Shown: positions 49,590-59,785 of the stretch, in pieces
How positions within the stretch are numbered: position 1 is the first letter of the stretch
How the letters are laid out: every line of letters begins with the position of its first letter
Source: Ursus arctos
Taxonomy: Eukaryota > Chordata > Mammalia > Carnivora > Ursidae
Length of the DNA stretch: 64,000 nucleotides
NCBI RefSeq assembly: GCF_023065955.2
Contig: NW_026622808.1
Span: 46,202,475 to 46,266,474, forward strand
Direction of reading: 5' to 3'
Program-made: the position numbers and the translations under genes
Notes under the pieces: generated by a model
Seen by the model: the letters and a program-made list of their open reading frames with translations, nothing else
Databases searched by the model: none
Told to the model about the DNA's origin: nothing

Positions 49590-50080
49590 TTATTTTATTT
49601 TGTCCACGTGCATTTTAAAATCTTGATACATGCTTATCATTAAAAAAACACAAGAGTGTGTTAAGGTAACAGCCAAAGCCCTTGATAACTCATTACTGAC
49701 AATTCTCACTACTCGGAGGTAACTACAATGAACGGTTCATATGCATTCATATATACAAGATAAAGACATATATTTGACCAAAAAAAATGATTCTACTATA
49801 TGGACTAATATGCAGCTGCTTTTTTGTTCCTAGTAATATTTAATGAGTTCCATTTCAAGTGAGTCCAGTTAAATGTACTTTATCCTTTTTAAATCATATA
49901 TAAATTACATTGTGATGGCTTATTGAACTTTTTATTCATTCAGAAATTAAGGTTGTTTCTATTTTTTGTTAGCAGATACAAATATGGCAACAATGAGCAC
50001 TCTTGGACAAATATTTGTGTGCACTCAAGCTCATATGCCTGTTGATGATAGATATTTTAGAATGCTTTCCAAAAAATGAT
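49590..50080 (-). mobile_element. L1ME-type 3'-end relic, diverged
   Basis: 'ctcggaggtaactacaatga', 'ttcagaaattaaggttgttt', 'ctattttttgttagcagata', 'caacaatgagcactcttgga' parallels the antisense of an old L1 3' end. Highly diverged; edges approximate. Confidence 0.6.
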
Positions 50081-51566
50081 TTTTTTCTTCTTTCCTAAAC
50101 CATCTTTTTTTGGTCTAAAAACATGTTGTAGAGAGCTTTAGCATGTGGATCTGAATGACCTCTTTCTCTCTCTTAAAGAAATAAAGATGCAAATATAATG
50201 ACATTTTACTGAAAATCTGACAGAAAGCCTAAAGACAAGTTTTCAGACTGTGTTGTTTAATATCATCAATAATGGGATACAGTTTAACCTGTCAAGCCCC
50301 TCAGAATTTTAAAGAAATATTTGAGACTTGATGAATGAGAATAATAACAAAGTAATGGCATAGTGGAGGGGAAAGAGGAAATATTAATTACCTAAAGAAA
50401 ACCATGCAGAGCTCAGCTGAGAAGACAAATCTCTTTTCTGACTGACGTACTGAGTGAAGAGAATAATTCAACTTCAAAGCCAGAACAAAAAATTCTCTAC
50501 TCACCATAATTTAGGAGTAAAGATTGACAGTTTGCCACAATAGTTAATCTTCTGATTCGTGTTCAAGGCATTAACTCAACAGAATACCATCACTTATAGC
50601 ATTGCCTAAAACTAATGAAATTTGCCATTGGTGATTTTACAACTTCCTGTGTTTAAGAATAAAGGTCCCTAAAAAAATGAGATGTTGTTTTAGCTGTTCA
50701 TGCCCCTTTCAACTCAAATACTGCATATTACATCAAGTCAACAACATACAGTGATTAAAACCAGTAAAATTTACTACAAAGGAAATAGAAAATATGATAG
50801 ATGGCATGTTTACCTGTTTCTGAAGGTGGAGTATCAAGTTGAAGAAGTGAAAGTCGGATAAGAATGGCATGACCACCATCTTGTTTTCTTCCAACACTGT
50901 GTTTATCCAACATCTATTTATCTTTCACATGATTTATTTTTGTTGGGAGCATCCATTTTCTTAGCAGGAGAAGCATTTCCTACATGTGAGGGAGGATTTT
51001 AAAATTAGTAAGTTATTGTTGCATCAAAATTTTTGGAAAGAAATAAGAAAAATACAGTGAGAAAATTACCAAACCCAAATCTTTGAATAAACACAACATA
51101 TACTTTTTGTTTTTAATGGAACCTTCTTGAAAGGTGGTGAAGTGAGTCCAAGAACCATTCTTGCTGAACCAATTAGTCACCCCAGCTAGTGGGGTTTTTT
51201 TTCTCTGTAGCTGCATCACTGAGAAAGTTCTGAATGTGATCTATTCAAAAAGCCTAGGGCTGATAATTTCACAAAAATTACAACCTTTATGGGGTGAAAT
51301 TATTTATATTAATGCACTCTGAAGAAAATCCTGAGTCGATAACAAGGCCATATAACAAGTAACTGAAATTGAAGTCTTTATAATTTCATAATATTCAATT
51401 CATGCTTTCTCAGTATTTTTATACTTGTGAAACAAAAGTATTCTACAGGTTTCTAACATTTTAAATGTTTCAGAACTGTTCCTGTTAGTGTGAAATTTCC
51501 AAAACAGAGAAACCTATAAATCTCACAGAAATGCTTATCTTAGACACTAATGTTCCACTTAGAAAT
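50081..51566. other. unique AT-rich sequence, nothing recognised
   Basis: No exon, RNA gene or transposon was recognised. Confidence 0.45.
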
Positions 51567-52024
51567 ATGTCTTTGGGGCGCCAAGATGGCTCAGTCGGCT
51601 AAGTGTCCAACTCTTGGTTTCAGCTCAGGTCATGATCTCAGGGTCATGAGATTGAGCCCTAAGGAGGGCTCTGCACTCAGCACAGAATCTGCTTGAGATT
51701 CTCTCTCTCTCTCTCTCTCCCTCTGCCCTGCCCCCCACTTGCACGTGTGCTCGCTCTTTCTCTCTCTCTCTAAAATATATAGGAGCACCTGGGTGGCTGG
51801 TTAATCGTCTAACTCTTGGTTTCAGCTCTGGTCATGATGTCAGGGTCATGGGATGGAGCCCTGCATGGGGCCACAGGGAACTGGCTGTTCCTTTCCTTCC
51901 CCCTCTACTCCCACCATTGGTGCTCACATGCTCTCTATCTCTCTCTCTAAAATAAATAAATAAAATCCATTTAAAAGAAATAAGTAAATAAATAAATAAA
52001 ATCTTCAAAAAAACCCATGTCTTT
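51567..52024 (+). mobile_element. two SINEC copies, one inside the other's tail
   Basis: Outer copy starts at 51575 (ggggcgccaagatggctcag) and its tail resumes at about 51977-52016; flanking TSD is atgtcttt (51567-51574, 52017-52024). A second copy starts at 51781 (aggagcacctgggtggctgg) within the outer tail and ends at about 51976. Both are older SINEC types with expanded CT tracts. The inner copy lacks several bases in the A-box region. Confidence 0.88.
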
Positions 52025-52844
52025 AAAGGAGCTTGGATTCTATACAGTGCCTGCTTTCAAGACAACTCTCATCTGATGCTTTCTGTTGTTACCTTCCTGA
52101 CTTCCATTCACTCATCTTTTGCATCCTCACTTTCCCTGTACCACTCTTTCCATAATCCCAACAGGATGGTGTCCATTATCTCCAAAGCTCCAGGAGCAGA
52201 CAGGTGATTTAAGTCTGACCAATCACAGCATCATATCCCTGGGACCACAGTGATTCATTCAAGGATGAACAAAAGAGTTCAATCTAGGCTGCTAATAGCC
52301 CCTGAGCTCCAATGCTAGGACTCCATTTTGGAAGAGAGACTTTCTGTTTCCATAACCGTTGCTTTTAACTGATGCATACCTTCCCAAGCAAGCCTTTCCT
52401 TATTGTGCTTTTGGCTGCCTTCTCAATTTGCTAGGAGTTTTGGAAAATGAAATCATCTTCAAACTAGTCTAGTTCATTCATTTTTGGTTTTCTTTGCTTT
52501 GATCATTTCTACCCCCTTCGGGTTCTTTCTTTCTTTTTTTTCCCCCCCAATTTTACTCTGGCCAGCCCTCTCCAAGTCTTCACCTTTAGAACTACAGTAT
52601 CCAGGAACCATCCAGAGAACAGAAATTTTTTTTTGCTTCAGAAGGATTAGTATCTAGGCACCATGCGGCATTCAGTTGGAGAGTTTCTTACATGTTCTTT
52701 ACAAAAGCAACAAAACAACAAATAAAACAACTATAATCAAAAGGCAGCCAACCCAGCACTTCTTTTCTTTTTTCTTGAAGCTTGGCTTTACATTCTGCAA
52801 AACAAAGCAATTTACTGGTAAAGTGAAGCTCCTGTGTCAGTTAC
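52025..52844. other. unique sequence, nothing recognised
   Basis: Pyrimidine-rich patch at about 52525-52550. No exon is supported. Confidence 0.4.
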
Positions 52845-53110
52845 AACTCTTTCTCTTGCATGGGGATTAGAACTCAACTTGAACTGACTTAAATCAAAAA
52901 AAAAAGAGAGAGAGAGAGAGAAGCTATTGGCCTCTTTTTCAGAAATGCCCAGGACAGAGGTTGGCTTTGGGCACAACTAGACCTCAAGCACAAATAATAT
53001 TATTAAGACCCACTGTCATTTCCACTATTTTTGGTATATGGTCAGAATACTCATGGTGACACTGAAAAATCAGGATTCAAGTACCCGTTGTAGATAGAAG
53101 AAGAGAAGGC
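52845..53110 (+). mobile_element. ancient interspersed repeat, family unassigned
   Basis: 'actcaacttgaactgactta', 'aatcaaa', a GA tract at about 52905-52921, then 'gaagctattggcctctt' and 'cccaggacagaggttggctt' match an old mammalian repeat also seen at 59.26 kb. Family name not recalled. Confidence 0.5.
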
Positions 53111-53116
53111 ATATGC

Positions 53117-53150
53117 AATTCATTCATTCATTCATTCATTCATTCATTCA
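53117..53150. repeat. (CATT)n microsatellite
   Basis: Eight perfect ATTC units. Confidence 0.96.
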
Positions 53151-53744
53151 TCTATCCCTCTTTCTCTCCACACAGTTGTTTCCTGGTTACAAACACATGT
53201 TAGATCATGGCATCCCAGCAATGGAAGCTTCAGATCACAAGTCTAGGTGACTTTCCAACTCATCTCTCCAAAGTGAACTAATTCAATCACTATGCCTAAT
53301 TGCAAAAACCCTAGAGAGAGGCTCACAGAGGGGCCTTCTGTGTCTACCCCTCATTCGGTCAGAGGAACTATGACAGCCACCTCTTCAGGGCTGTAAGGCA
53401 GAGGGCCTCAGAAAGCTGAAGGGCAAAAGAGAAAACCATAGACCTCTCAAGCAAAGCACAGCCCCCACCATAACACATCACACACCTCAAAGCCACAGAG
53501 CGTTTTGCTATTATGCCAACCTATTCTCCCATGTGGTTAGGGACGGAAATGAAGTTGGACAACTTTCTTCTTTCAGGCTAGTCGGAATTCCCACTTCCAG
53601 CCTCTCCCATGTGTTCCCAAAGTGCAAGCTTCCTCACAGCCCCCTGAAGCAGGTTCAGGAGATCTCCCAGAATACTCTAAACACAAATGAGTCCAGTAAA
53701 ACCCTTGGCCAACTCCAGCTGATATTCTAACTAGTACCAGATAT
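53151..53744. other. unique sequence, nothing recognised
   Basis: Frames of 64-65 residues on both strands only. Confidence 0.4.
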
Positions 53745-53870
53745 ACCAGATACAGATATGAGTTCATATCTGGACTCCATCATTATTAGCAAGTTGTCCT
53801 GGGCAAGTCACTCAACTTATCTTTGCCACATTTTCTGTGACTGTACAATGTAACCTTCATGGTTTTGTGG
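53745..53870 (+). mobile_element. MIR fragment
   Basis: 'agttcatatctggactccat', 'cctgggcaagtcactcaact', 'ttctgtgactgtacaatg'. Confidence 0.78.
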
Positions 53871-54009
53871 TCCCTCCTCTATAGTATCCTGCAATGATTT
53901 CCACAGTGGGCCTGTTTGGTGGCATTCTCTTACATGTAAACTCCTGTTAATGCTCTAAATTTTCTACTATCAAGTACAATTCAAATTATTACATGTCAAA
54001 AAAAAGTCA

Positions 54010-54160
54010 AAAGAGCATCAGTGTGGAAATACAAATCTGAGTTCTCAACCCAGCTCTGACCCCAGTCATTGTGTCACCTTGAGAAGCCACTAAACTTGGG
54101 CCCCTGGGTTGTACCTATAAAATGAGGGAATTAGAGTAATTGTCTAGATGTTTCCTTCCA
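54010..54160 (+). mobile_element. MIR fragment
   Basis: 'aatctgagttctcaacccag', 'ctctgaccccagtcattgtg', 'cacctataaaatgaggg'-like text gives plus-strand MIR order. Confidence 0.78.
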
Positions 54161-55094
54161 GCATTATTCTAATAATACTCCTTAAGTGTAACAACTATTT
54201 TAAGACTGGATGTGAGGCAATTTAAATGTTACCGTCATGGAAAAATTAAGATGTCTTTGTTAAATAAAGGAAGTACCAGGATGCTGTCAAATATGGAATT
54301 CTCTTGTATACATGTGGCTGCAGAAAAAAAATTTAAGACAGCAACTTCTTAGCAACGCTTCCGATAAGCTCTCTGAGGTACTATCCTGAGAGAATATCTT
54401 TCCTCATTAAGATGTCCAGGCCCAGCACAATGGAAGAGAACATGCAGAACATTTTCTTTTGTTATATGTTGATGTCTTTTGTGGGTTGGTATTTTTTTCT
54501 TCTTGATTCCACTTACTGATTAACCACTAATTGTTTCTTTGGCCTAGGAGTAAGCCCCATTTGTGATTTATAATACGAATTCCAAAGCGATCTTCATTTT
54601 GTTGGAGGCAGAGAAATTGGCTTGCTGTATCTTATGGCCTTTTGGGTTCTAGAGGAGGCTTAACCTTCTTATTATGTCTGAGCAAGGAACCAAGCAGTCC
54701 CTGAGCTGCCACAACCATATATTCATGGTACACCAGGAAATATGCTTTTGTTCAAGAATCATTTTCAAGTCACTGCCCAGGCCTTTCCAGAGAAAGCAAA
54801 TGCCATTCTGTCATTATTTTCTCTCTGACCTGTGCTCAAGCACAAATACGTTTCCCCACAGCATCAAACGCTCTTCTACGGAGACTCCATCCTCAAACCA
54901 TCCCATCAAAATAACGAACACAGGATATCTAACTTCAAAGCAGAGCTACTTTTGAGTATGTGCCCTATTTTGTGAGCCTAATCACATCTTCTATATAAAA
55001 GGCAAGAAACCAATCAGAAACACAAAATTCATAGATGGGTACAAATGAGCACAATATCTGACACTCTAGCGAAATAAGGAGGGTAGGAAAACCA
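54161..55094. other. unique sequence, nothing recognised
   Basis: A 93-residue plus frame at 54674-54955 has no family resemblance. Confidence 0.4.
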
Positions 55095-55310
55095 TTTGTT
55101 GAGCACCGACTACTGGTTGAGCTTTAAACACATCCTCAGATTAAATCCAAATAAGAACTTTGGCTGGGAGGTCGCATAGGACTCTCTTTTTCCTTTTTGC
55201 CTTTTTACAGGATTACAAAGCAATCTGCCCCAGGCTGCTTAGAAAGTAAGTAGCTGAGCTGTGATCTGAACCCAGATCCGTCTCACTTCAAAGCCTGTAC
55301 TTTTTTTTCC
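55095..55310 (-). mobile_element. MIR, interrupted
   Basis: 'tgttgagcaccgactactgg', then an unrelated-looking pyrimidine insert, then 'gtaagtagctgagctgtgat', 'ctgaacccagatccgtctca'. Complement of MIR. Confidence 0.65.
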
Positions 55311-55651
55311 TTACCCCCAAAATGCCCAGTACCATTTGATATAATTGGGAGAACATGGGCCTCGTTTCCTAATTTAGATTCACACTGATGCATATTACAT
55401 GAAGTTTCCTATATAATGACCAGTGCTTCTTTCTATAACATTTCCAGAATGCCCCAGAAAGTGAAATTGTTCTGCAAAAGAAACTCTGAGAGGCTATTTT
55501 AATATCTTGCTTACTTGAAAAGGCAGATTACACTCTGCATTCAAAACAAAATAGCTCCCCCTACAGGTTTTGCGCCGTCTCCATCCTCCCCTTCGGCAAA
55601 GGAGGGGGGAACCCACAGGTCAGATAGAAGGCTGGGCTGAGCGACTGCTCC

Positions 55652-55673
55652 TTATTAATGGCAATAATTATCA
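55652..55673. promoter_or_regulatory. AT-rich homeodomain-type site cluster, tentative
   Basis: ttattaatggcaataattat contains three TAAT/ATTA-type cores in about 22 bp, just upstream of the CpG-rich segment. Resemblance to homeodomain sites is by motif only. Confidence 0.3.
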
Positions 55674-55779
55674 GTCCCTCTGTTTAGAGGGGATTAGTGG
55701 GTACGACTCAGGATGAGAAAACGTCCCTTTCGCATTTTCCTCAGTTTCAGCAGAATAAATCTATACCTGCTAGGAGTCT

Positions 55780-56195
55780 CGGGCTGATTCTGCGGGGCTC
55801 CAGGCTGGAGTGAAAGTGTGCTTTCTGGAGGCCGAATTCCCTCCTTACTTGCAGTGCGGAGCTGGCAAAGGCATTCTGTCAGCCTTCCAAGCCCTGAGAT
55901 TCCTCTGTGACATCACGAGTCCCGGCTTTGCCCAGCACCCGCTGCCTCCCCGGGACTGTTTGGACCGGCGCACACTTGTGCGTCAGCGTCACCCCTGGAC
56001 GCAGCCCTCGCGTGCGTTCCCGTGGGGCTGCAGCGCCCGGAACACCAGCGATGACGCAAGCCTGACGGGAACTTCTCGGGACTGTCGTGGGTGCTCAGAG
56101 GGCCTGGGAACGTCACGAATGTGCCGTGGCCTAATGTCATGTGCTGTCATCATTATGTCTTCCAACGACAGCTGTCTCCACCGCTCTCCCGTCTG
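55780..56195. promoter_or_regulatory. CpG island with clustered CRE half-sites
   Basis: By hand count about 30 CpGs lie in about 415 bp of GC-rich sequence, roughly what base composition predicts without CpG loss; the rest of the window is strongly CpG-depleted. Exact CREB/ATF half-sites (CGTCA or TGACG) occur at 55981, 55987, 56052, 56063 and 56111, plus a one-mismatch full CRE, tgacatca, at 55908-55915. CpG preservation implies lack of germline methylation, as at promoters and some enhancers. I see no TATA box at a fixed spacing and no recognised first exon. The 128-residue frame at 55810-56196 is not evidence of coding, since CpG-rich DNA has few stops. Orientation unknown. Confidence 0.65.
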
Positions 56196-56227
56196 ATTCC
56201 CTCTCCTAGAGCATTTCCTGGGAATAT

Positions 56228-56240
56228 GGGGGGGGGGGGG
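56228..56240. repeat. 13-G run
   Basis: Uninterrupted G tract followed downstream by a second G run at about 56255. Potential G-quadruplex or sequencing-difficult site at the edge of the CpG-rich segment. Confidence 0.85.
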
Positions 56241-56429
56241 CGATGGTGGAGACAGGGGGGGACCCTTCATGTGTCCGTGCGGAATCTATCTCAGTGGAGA
56301 AATGAAGTACGATGGATAATAGACCTCCCGTCCTCCCCCCATTAATAATGTTAAAGATCATTAAATGAGAAAATGCACCTAAAAGGGGCACTATAAAATT
56401 TTTAAAACATAAAAATAGTAGTAGCTACT

Positions 56430-56640
56430 ACATAATGAGTTCTTTTCACAGAGTAACCACTGTGTTATCAACTTTACCTGCAACATTTCATTTCATTCTC
56501 AAAACAGGCTTATGAGGTCAGTTCTACTAGATCCATTTTGCAGATTCAGAGAAGTTAAATGATTTCACCAAGGTCATACAGGTGTCAAAGAGCAGAGCAC
56601 AGAATTGAACCTCTGTCTGTCTGACTCCAAAGTCCAGGCA
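56430..56640 (-). mobile_element. MIR SINE, nearly full length
   Basis: 'tttcattctcaaaacaggct', 'gcagattcagagaagttaaa', 'tgatttcaccaaggtcatac', 'acagaattgaacctctgtct': complement of MIR in order. Confidence 0.85.
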
Positions 56641-56784
56641 GTACTGTTTCCCCAAAACAGGAACGCCAGTTGTTAAGTCACTACTTACAATAGAAAGTAC
56701 AATCAGATCCAAGAAATGACTGTTAAATACTCAGATACTTAAGCAAATTGAAATTTTGAAATGAGCATGCTTTCCTCATAAGGT

Positions 56785-56834
56785 TGTCCTGTGCATCCAA
56801 AAATTGTCTTTCACTTCGATGGCTGCACAGGACA
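56785..56834. other. 11-bp perfect inverted repeat
   Basis: tgtcctgtgca (56785-56795) and tgcacaggaca (56824-56834) are exact complements with a 28-nt spacer. Confidence 0.75.
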
Positions 56835-56929
56835 GTTAATGTGTACCTGCATACGGAATGATCTGTGACTTCTCAAGCATTGCCGTGCATGCCATTGGAT
56901 TGGGTGCCGCCAGGAATCTGTGAGAGACA

Positions 56930-57030
56930 GAGCACTGGCATCATTATTAGTCCCACTACCTAGACAAAGCAACAGGCTTCAGGCAATTAAGTGACATGGC
57001 CAAGGTCCCAGAGTTTAAAAAACAATGCCT
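56930..57030 (-). mobile_element. MIR fragment
   Basis: 'aggcaattaagtgacatggc', 'caaggtcccagagtttaaaa' resembles the complement of the MIR core. Confidence 0.6.
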
Positions 57031-57861
57031 CCCAATTCAGTTCACAGCTTTTTCTAGTCCTCAGAGAGGCCTGACTTGGGAACAGAGGGTAACTTCAATC
57101 CATCCACCTCACGCTTAGCACAAACCCAGTCCTTCAGACCTGCTTCCCTCCATCTCAGTTAAAGATGTAACTGTCCTTTCACCCAGACACCTCCATTCAA
57201 GGCCAAGATTAAGTCACTTATTTGTGCTAGTCCTCCCTGCCTACCCACATCTGACAAGTGGCTTCTTCAGAAAATTCCTCAAGTGTTCAGACCAGCTGAA
57301 AGTGATGAGCAATGGAGAAAATCACAAGGCAGGAGGCACGGATGGGAGTGTGGCAGACTAAACATCTGGGGATGACACTGCCTAAATTGGTTAATTTATT
57401 TTAAACAAGTAGCTTAATTCAAGCCATGATTACCTCTCCCATGTCAAAGGTATCAATGGAATGACCTCCTAAAATGTCCTGCGGCACCCAGTCTGGCCAC
57501 TCAGGTCCATTTTTCACAGTGAAGCAGTGTAATCTTGCAAAAATGCAAGTCGTCTTGCTTTAAGCTTGGAAAGCTTTAAGCTTTCCAAATGCTTCCTCCA
57601 ACTTTCAGGCTTAAGACACCAAATCCTTATAATAATATCTGACCCCAGCTATTTGTCCAAATTCTTAGGTCACTCCCCCACATGGTTCCTTTCCTCTCTA
57701 GTCTTCATCTTATTCTCTTTGCTCGGTATGTGAAAATTCTCTTTACAACTTCCCTGACAATAACCCCCAACCTAGGCTTGGGCGTCTCCAGGAACAGCTG
57801 GGAAAGACAGCCATTCCCTTAATAAACACACCAAATTATCATTCACTAGTTGAATCCCAGG
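57031..57861. other. unique sequence containing one palindrome
   Basis: Apart from the 23-bp palindrome listed separately, no repeat or exon was recognised. Confidence 0.4.
57566..57588. other. 23-bp palindrome
   Basis: Arms ttggaaagctt and aagctttccaa are perfect complements around one central base. A third copy of taagctt lies just upstream at 57561. Confidence 0.85.
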
Positions 57862-58065
57862 CAGTTTCTGGAGTCACAGAAATCTGGGTCCATATCCCAT
57901 TCTATAGCACACTTAGCCGCGTGAGTTCTGTCTCAGAGCCTCAGTTTCTTTATCTGAGAGGTGGGCAATCTCATGAAGTCACTGTAGCAGGTAAATGAGA
58001 ATACGTGTAGAGTGACTCAAAGTCCCTTCTTACACAGAGTAAGTGTTGAATAAACATTAGTCATC
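57862..58065 (+). mobile_element. MIR SINE, nearly full length
   Basis: 'tcacagaaatctgggtccat', 'agagcctcagtttctttatc', 'agtaagtgttgaataaacat': plus-strand MIR including its 3' end. Confidence 0.85.
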
Positions 58066-58095
58066 TTTGTCATCGTCATCATCATCATCATCACT
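58066..58095. repeat. (ATC)n microsatellite at MIR 3' end
   Basis: Imperfect CAT/CGT triplets abutting the MIR tail. Confidence 0.9.
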
Positions 58096-58559
58096 TTCCC
58101 CACATTCTTTCCATTCACTTGGCTACACACTCCAAGTGTCTTTAACAAACATCCTCCTGCTGAGTGTGTGAGGAGCTTACTGACCAGGACCACCAGCCAT
58201 GCCCAACCTCCTTCCACTAAGCCATGCCCACACCTTGTACCCATGCACACAGATCAAAGAGTAAGTTAATTTCCTAGTTCCGTTGCTTTTAGAAATAGTT
58301 TTCTAACTCAACCTGAGCTTCCACGACATCAACCCTATAGGTGTATGGGGAATTGAAGAGAAGGTAGATGACAAACTAAGACCAGGGGCAGCTCTATAAG
58401 AACTTTCTTCTTACCAGAAGGCTGGAGAAATAAAATAAATAACAAAAAAACTGATACGGTGCTCTCATTTGTGTCTCAGGCTCACAGCAAAAAATCAATA
58501 TGGTCTCTGTCTTTTCTTTCAAGATCTCAAAGCTTCCTACTTCAAAGTGTACCATCTGC

Positions 58560-58800
58560 TTCGTTACGGCCTTTCACAAAGACACAAGTGAGACATTAAT
58601 TTGTGCAGCATGAACTGAATTTCCAAAAGAATATATGGGGCGTGTATACGGGGAGACTCTGTGGACGCCGATGCAGTAAAGTACACGGCCCTGCCTGGGT
58701 GATGTGAGTAATCGCGCTCAGCTGATGTGGGTGGATTCTCGCGCTATTTCATCCCACTCAAGTCGACGGCACAAATATACACCAGACGCATCATGAAGGG
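58560..58800. promoter_or_regulatory. CpG-bearing segment with near-direct repeat, tentative
   Basis: About 14 CpGs by hand count in about 240 bp. Contains tgatgtgagtaatcgcgct (58700-58718) and a related unit from tgatgtgggt to tcgcgct (58723-58745). No exon or repeat family was recognised. A regulatory role is inference from CpG retention only. Confidence 0.35.
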
Positions 58801-59259
58801 GTACCATATTTGTTTTGTACCTACAGCTGCTTCTAACCATAAAGGAGTGGTTAAAAGAAACAACTGATAAAAACTGGGGACCTCTCTATTTTCTTTACCC
58901 AAATACAGCATCAGAACTACAGTAATGGAACAGAAAAGGGGGAGGGATCACTCTTTAGGCATAAATTTAGGTAATTCAAAATCAAATCACCACCTAAAGA
59001 ACCCAGTTCGTCTTGCCTTATCACCTCGGAGGGCAGCCAACTCAGGGCAAGGAGAAGAAATTCAGTTCTCAGCTCCCACTCTCTTTACTGTTGCCTCTCC
59101 CTGCTCATGCCATCGGGCTTCCCATCAGGTTCTATTGTAGGCAAATGAAGCTCAGGGAACCCCCTTTATCTCCACCTTCACGGCCTCTCATCATAACCAT
59201 TTACACCTTTCTGTCCCCAAGGCACTCAGCACATTGCTGGATAAATTGCTGGCGCTCCT
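58801..59259. other. unique sequence, nothing recognised
   Basis: Two overlapping plus frames (71 and 86 residues) without motifs. Confidence 0.4.
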
Positions 59260-59785
59260 TTGATTACAAATGACAGAAACGAAACTTAAATTGGTTAAGC
59301 CACACTGGGTTGGCTCCAGTAATGGGGAAGGCCAGGGTTAAGCTGGCCTCAGGGAGCCCGGTAACTTAGATAATACATTTACATTTTACCAATCCCTTCC
59401 ACCTCCCAGCTCTGAGTCCGCTTGATGTCTTCCTTTTCTATAGATTGGCTGCTTCCTAGTGCCAGGCTCAGTGATTGGAAAGATAAAGGAGTATGAATGC
59501 AGAGAACTCCAAGTTTCTATCCCCAGTGCTTAGTCATACCAGAGCATCTCTCTTCCCTCATGGCTCTATATACAATTGCAGGGCAGGACTCTGCTTGGCC
59601 TGAACTGGGACATGCGTGCATTCCTGCAGACACGGAAACAGGTAATAGGACTGGCCAGGCCTACCCTGGGCCTGCAGCCACAGGGCTAGGTCTTGTGAGT
59701 GGCAACTCCTCACAACCAGAACAGTTGCCACAAAAAGAGAGGTGTGTTTGGTGTTCCCAGAAGGTGGGTGGGAAGACAAAAATCG
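59260..59785 (+). mobile_element. ancient interspersed repeat, family unassigned
   Basis: 'gattacaaatgacagaaacg', 'aaacttaaattggttaagcc' at the left and 'agaaggtgggtgggaagaca' at the right, with GC-rich text between, match one long old mammalian repeat (same as 52.85 kb). The 122-residue frame at 59497-59865 overlaps it and is not considered a gene. Confidence 0.5.

Noticed and set aside
55810..56196. 128-residue frame as an exon
   Set aside because: It lies in a CpG-rich segment where stop codons are rare; no domain, no splice sites and no codon signature were seen.
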